Shown here one piece after another: positions 58,911-64,000 of a stretch of DNA of 64,000 nucleotides. The translations under genes and the position numbers were made by a program. Numbering within the stretch: position 1 is the stretch's first letter; each line of letters starts with the position of its first letter. The notes below the pieces were generated by a model that was not told the origin of the DNA, did not search any database, and worked only from the letters and a program-made list of their open reading frames with translations. This stretch comes from Rhynochetos jubatus (Eukaryota > Chordata > Aves > Eurypygiformes > Rhynochetidae), in assembly GCA_027574665.1 (NCBI GenBank), contig CM050648.1, positions 47,521,200 through 47,585,199 of the forward strand. Reading direction: 5' to 3'.

Positions 58911-60234
58911 CATTGCCCTCGGGCTTTCAAAGTTTGGGGATTTTAGTCCCCTCCGCCAGGAAAAGCGAGCTGGAGCGTGTGGGAGGCCTGCAGAGCGACT
59001 GTGGCAGCAGAACGATAATCAACGGGTAATTGGCGGAGGGGCTAGAGTCTCGTGGGAAAATAAAATTGTGAGTGGTTTTCGAATAGCCTTTCTGTAATCA
59101 TCTTTTTAACACGCTTCGAGACATGTCCTTCCTACTTTTATCTGGCAGAGATCTTGCCTGGCAACACCTGATTAATTGAGGCTTACGGGGACGTAACTGA
59201 TTCTTGATGATGGCGAAACAATTTAACGTGCTTCCCGCACATCCTCTCTGCTTTGAGGCCGTTACCTAATTAATCTAACATCATACTCAATTGTCATAAA
59301 TAATTTCTGAAGCGGCTGGTTGTGACACTGTACGCGATGCTGTTAGGTCTCGGAGAGGGAACCAGCCTTACTGGAGCCTTTCTTCCGATTGCGTTGTGTC
59401 CCCTTGTTAGGTGTTGTGGCAGTGTGCGATAAATAATGTCGCATTGTGCCTGGCGTCAGCTGCAACAATTGTAATTTACATGGGCATCCCAAGGGGAAAC
59501 GGCTTTACCTTACGATTTGTTCTGAAATGACATATATCTCGTTGTGTTATTTACTTACAACGTCTCAGTCTTCAGATTTTGCTGATACCCTTGCATAAAT
59601 ACAATTTTCTTAATTTGAAGAAAACAGAAGGCAGAAACAAAGAAGTCAATGTACACAAAACACATTAAGGGTTTCCGTATTCTCTCTTGGTTTCGTGCTG
59701 GAGTGGTCACTTTGTAGCCGAACCGAATTCTTGTGTACGTTTGCACACGAATACACCCTGAGATCCTCCGAGGTTCTTCCTCAGGTTCCCAAGGACAGGA
59801 GTGTAGTTTGGTACTGGTTTAACAGCCGATGTAGCTAGTGCAGCTAAGGTTAGTAAAATTACTGTGAAATTGGGTTTTAGTAATCCCTGTTTGAGATACA
59901 TGAGGCAGAGCACGTCTCTGAGAAAATTCGTATGACACTACTTTTATTTTGGTGATTTAGAAGCAGGTTCTGATTTTAGCTGTATATTACATTTCCTAAC
60001 CTCACATAGCCTAAAGTATTTCTTTACATCAGAAGGCTGTAAGGGAAGAACCTTGATTTATGACTTTCTTCTTAATCTGACCGTTGCTTTGTGGAATTCT
60101 TTAACAGTTTTTGGTTGCCTATCCAACACACTGTTAATGAAGTGTTAGTAAATATATTAATGATATAATATATAAAAATATCAATTATTCATTAATAATT
60201 GGGAGGGGTGAATTAATATATAAATATATTAATT
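58911..60234. other. DSG2 upstream flank, proximal part
   Basis: No gene recognised. An AT-rich, partly self-complementary stretch lies at 60140-60234. Confidence 0.6.
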
Positions 60235-60410
60235 ACAGAATCACTAAGATTGGAAAAGACCTATAAGATCACCTAGTCCAACCATCAGCCCACCACTACC
60301 ATACCCACTAGACCATGCCCGCAAGCCCCACGTCTACACGTTCCTTGAACACCTCCAGGGGTGGTGACTCCACCACTTCCCTGGGCAGCCTGTTCCAATG
60401 CCTGAATCTA
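60235..60410 (-). repeat. CR1 LINE 3' fragment, divergent
   Basis: Reverse CR1 of another subfamily: ACAGAATCACTAAGATTGG, TAAGATCACCTAGTCCAACC, GAACACCTCCAGGGGTGGTG, TGGGCAGCCTGTTCCAATGC. Confidence 0.9.
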
Positions 60411-62696
60411 CAACTACTTGCCAAATTTTAATGCTGATACAATAGAGTAAAAGGCTGATTTAATTTCCTTTGAAAAATCCCGCTGATTTCCCTTTGAAGT
60501 TACCTATGGGTTTACAGGACGGATGAGAAGAATCATCTCTTCTTCACAGAGCTCAGTAGCCACAGAGAGACAGAAGCTCTTCTGCAAATTATTTTGCCAG
60601 AACTTAGACGTCTGTTATGTTGCTTATAATTTTCACATGGATCAGGTTCATGTCCTGCACATTCTACAAGAGCTTTGGTCATCATAAAAAAGTTTGGGGC
60701 TTATTTTTACTTAGTTCCCTTGTAAGGAAAAAATCTATTATTCATATTTTACAGAAATAATTTGCCGGATATTACAAAATAAATGTCAGCATGTATCAGT
60801 TTGTTTCTAACACAGCTGATTACTGTGTCACTGGTCACTGAAGTTGAATTTCTTCCTGCCTTTCCTCCATTTTAACCTGGCAGCTGCTGAACACTCCTCC
60901 TACCACAACCAAGTCACAGTTCTGCCCCTGCAATCAATTTGCACAGGAGGATCCATGGAGCATTGGATCTTTGTTTTACCTCTGGAGACAGCTGCAGTTC
61001 AGAGTTCACTGGCACCGCAGAAAAAAGAGGAAATTCATCTTCGCTCCTCAAACCATAAAAGCAGCTGAGCCCTTCAGTGCCTGGTGTGGAAAGGGGTTTT
61101 CCAAGGTGTCCAGCATGCATCAGGTTGCTCTTTTCTCAAAGTACAAACATCTGTCTGAATTCTCTTGATAAAGTTTTAACAGCAAATAAATTCTCTTCTG
61201 AAACAAACCAACTTTTCTCATGAAGGAGAGTGTTTGCTTTCAGGAATACTAGTTGTCCGCACAAGTATTCTAGCAAGTTACGATTGTTCTGTGTGGCCTT
61301 GGCATAAGCGGCAGTGGCTGGTCCTTGGTGACTCCCCTGAAACCTTGCCTTGTCCCCAGCTCTGCCTGCCACTCCCTCCTCGTGGTGAGTAATGCTTTAA
61401 AGCTGTGCCAGGAAACTGCTGGCTTCCCTGGGGTGGAGGACAAGGATACTCTTTAGATGAGACCTGCTGAGTCCATCTCTCTTTCTTCAAAAGCAAAGGT
61501 AACTTTACTGCAGCTGTGTGTGTGTTTTGTTTGGTGGTTTTTTTTTTTTTTTTTTTTTTTTTTTGTCTTTGGGTTTGGTTTTTTCCTTAGAAAAGTACAG
61601 TTTCTTCTTTTAGACAAGCTATTCAATCAAATGAGGCAAGTGCAGTACCTATCAAATGGTATTAAGGTGGAAAATCCAGTGTATATTCTTAGTAAGGAAA
61701 TGTTGAACTTCACTGATGATTCATATGAAGCTATTATGCAAATATTTCACATTGTTTGAAATTATGTCATTAATCTTTTCTGCATTGTTTAAAGATTCTT
61801 TATTGCACCGTGGCCCCAGCTACCACTTGTTTTTTGGGAAAAGTAGAAAGCAGTGTGTTGAGACTGTGCATGAATATGTCAACATTACATTTAGTTATTC
61901 AAAAGATATAACGGATAATGCATATCCTGTGAAAAAAAATGTGCACATCGCAGAGAGGGTTCTTCTATCCCCGTTCAGCTCTTGGCATCGGAGTGGTTGC
62001 ATTAGGTACAGTGACCAGCTTCGAAGTGCTTGCAGAGCCAGGGCTCTTGTGGGGAAAATGAACAGACTGAGGAGAAAAGTACAACAGGGTTGGGTACTTG
62101 AAGTAAACAATTGGCACTCAGAATGGAGCCATTGTTTTTCCTGAGTGGTTAACTGGTTTGGTTTTTACTTTTTTTTTGATTCTCCATGCCTCATGTCCCA
62201 CTCCTGAAACAAATTCAAGCTGTTTAGTCCTTTAAGATCACCAGGAGTAATCCCCCCCTTTCTTCTGCTTTATCTCCTCTCTCTCACTTATCTGCTTTCT
62301 CCTTATCTTTCTCTCTTCAGTTCTTTCCCCCTACATCCCCTCTCCTGTTTGCGGCCTGTCTGGGTATTCTTTTCTGGTGCGGCCAGGTTGTTTAACATTC
62401 CAGGTGCCAGTTGCAGCTGTAGAAATGAGCGAGTCTGCCTACCCGCGAGCCAGACCAGATCCTTGCCCTGAACACAGGCGTTTTGTTACTGTCAGCCTTT
62501 TATGTGTACAAAAAAGGGAGTGGCAGAACAACTCTTCTGTTGTTTTCCTCTGCGTAGCAACCAAGGCTGCTCTGACATTGTCCGTAGACTGTTTTTTTCA
62601 AGCCAGCATGACTCTCTTTCTGGAAAAACTTACAGGACAGAGAACATTTAGGTAGATGCAAGTGATTGCTCAGATTCTGCTGTGCAACTCGTAGAA
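60411..62696. other. DSG2 upstream flank, distal part
   Basis: No gene recognised. A 27-base T run lies at 61538-61564. Confidence 0.6.
61538..61564. repeat. T27 homopolymer
   Basis: Longest mononucleotide run of the window. Confidence 0.9.
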
Positions 62697-63424
62697 CAGA
62701 CTAGACTAGACTAGACCAGAATAGTTCAGTTGGAAGGGACCTACAACAATCATCTAGTCCATCTGCCTGGCAACTTCAGGGCTGACCAAAAGCTCAAGCA
62801 TGTTGTTAAGGGCATAGTCCAAATTGTCTTAAACACTGACAGGCTCGGGGCATCGCCCAGCTCTCCAGGAAGCCTGTTCCAGTGTTTGACCATCCTCTCA
62901 GTAAAGAAATGCTTCCTAATATCCAGTCTAAACCTCCCCTGGTGCAGCTTTGTACCATTCCCACGTGTCCTGCCACTGGATACCAGGAAGAAGAGATCAG
63001 CACCTCCCTCCCCATTCCCCTCCTCAGGAAGCTGCAGAGAGCAATGAGGTCGCCCCTCAGCCTCCTTGTCTCCAAACTAGACAGGCCCAGAGTCCTCAGC
63101 CACTCCTCACAGGACGTGCCTTCCAGCCCTGCCACCAGCTTGCTGCCCCCCTGCTCCGGCCGCATTCAAGGACCTTCACATCCCCCTTGAACGGCGTCCC
63201 CAGAACCGCACACAGCGCTCTAGGTGAGGCCGCACTGACGCTGAACACAGCGGGGCAATCCCCTCTCTTGCCCGGCTGGCTGTGCTGTGTGTGATGCACC
63301 CCAGGGTGCTGTTTGCCCCCCTGCCTGCCAGGGCACACTGCTGACTCCTGTTGAGCCGGCTGTTGGCCAGCACCCCCAGATCCCTTTCTGCAGGGCTGCT
63401 CTCCAGCCTCTCCTCTCCCAATTT
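62697..63424 (-). repeat. CR1-like LINE 3' part with (GACTA)n tail
   Basis: Reverse CR1-type copy: AGTTGGAAGGGACCTACAAC, TCTAGTCCATCTGCCTGGC, CTCAGTAAAGAAATGCTTCC, ATATCCAGTCTAAACCTCCC. At the tail end, instead of CACAGAAT octamers there are AGACT/GACTA repeats (62698-62716). Confidence 0.85.
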
Positions 63425-64000
63425 ATACTAGTGTTTGGCATAAGTAGAAATAATAGCCTTTTTTTTTGGTCCATGAATCTTCATCAATGCTGGACAACTG
63501 AACTGTATTCAAAAGGAAGATTATTTTGAAAAGTTGCAGCTTGTGCTGTAGAAGCAATCTCTGCTCTTCTTATTGTGATTTCTCAAGTTCAGAACCTCCT
63601 GCAATGGTGCAGTACAGTGTAAGTTTTCAGGGACTGTAGATAAAGGAATGTGGCATACCCTGTCTCAGGAGAAAAACTGTATTATTCTGTGATTTTTTTT
63701 CTGTCACAATTGAGGTACATGAGCTAATATACTTAAAATTATTGTGTATGCCTGTCTAAGACACTAAGAATGGGACAGTTTAGTAAAAAAAAGGGGTCTC
63801 CCTTTTAAAAATCGAGAATAACACAGACACACAAACCAAATATCAATTGACCTGAAGTTTAGTCTGGAAATTAGAAGAACACTGAACCCTCAGATTGGTG
63901 GTGTTTGGGGTGACTTTCAGTTGGAAACTAAAGGACAAGAACTCAGCTGTTTTTTAGGCAGATTTCAGCCACCTCATAAAGGAAATTCTATAAAGTAGTT
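63425..64000. other. Right-end flank
   Basis: No gene or repeat recognised. Confidence 0.55.

Noticed and set aside
58166..59029. Long open frames on both strands around DSG2 exon 1 (up to 287 codons)
   Set aside because: GC-driven open frames in the CpG island; only the 48-nt exon 1 on the minus strand has start, donor and homology.
60120..60234. AT-rich palindromic stretch as a possible replication origin or matrix-attachment site
   Set aside because: Only composition supports it; it sits beside a CR1 tail and shows no specific motif.
61538..61620. T27 run followed by CCTTAG: possible poly(A) of a processed pseudogene or a splice acceptor
   Set aside because: No coding remnant on either strand next to it and no target-site duplication seen.

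Overview
This is a piece of an avian nuclear chromosome. Split genes with GT-AG introns, copies of the bird LINE CR1 with (ATTCTGTG)n tails, a CpG-island promoter and the proteins themselves all point to a bird. The window holds the DSG2-TTR neighbourhood (human 18q12), here read entirely from the minus strand: desmoglein-2 (DSG2) at about 58.6-33.1 kb, then transthyretin (TTR) at about 12.7-5.4 kb, then the 5' half of a second, TTR-like gene at 3.45 kb running off the left edge.

DSG2: all 15 coding exons can be placed, from a signal-peptide exon in a CpG island (58,562-58,609) to a large last exon (34,925-35,947). They join in phase to a 1,113-residue desmosomal cadherin: prepeptide with RQKR cleavage site, EC1-EC4, membrane-proximal anchor domain, TM helix, cysteine-containing juxtamembrane segment, plakoglobin-binding ICS and desmoglein C-terminal repeats. 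One splice junction (exon 13/14) appears to need a non-canonical GC donor. TTR: four coding exons (69, 140, 136 and 108 nt) give a 150-residue precursor with the long avian-type N-terminus, a TATA box and hepatic-type promoter boxes.

The most interesting feature is a tandem head-to-tail TTR paralogue whose exon 1 (3,316-3,384) and exon 2 (1,239-1,369) are open, correctly spliced in phase, and preceded by a TATA box and a promoter copied from TTR. Its signal peptide is almost unchanged, its mature part has diverged, and its exon 2 is 131 nt rather than 140 nt. Exons 3-4 would lie left of the window. A ~130-bp upstream block (4,385-4,511 and 16,802-16,931) is shared by both genes and may be a co-duplicated enhancer.

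The rest is non-coding: a ~20-kb TTR-DSG2 intergenic region with CR1 copies and an isolated CpG-rich block at 25.2-25.7 kb, DSG2 introns with two oppositely oriented CR1 copies in introns 1 and 11, and 5.4 kb of upstream flank with two more CR1-like copies. No RNA gene, CRISPR array or other protein gene could be supported.
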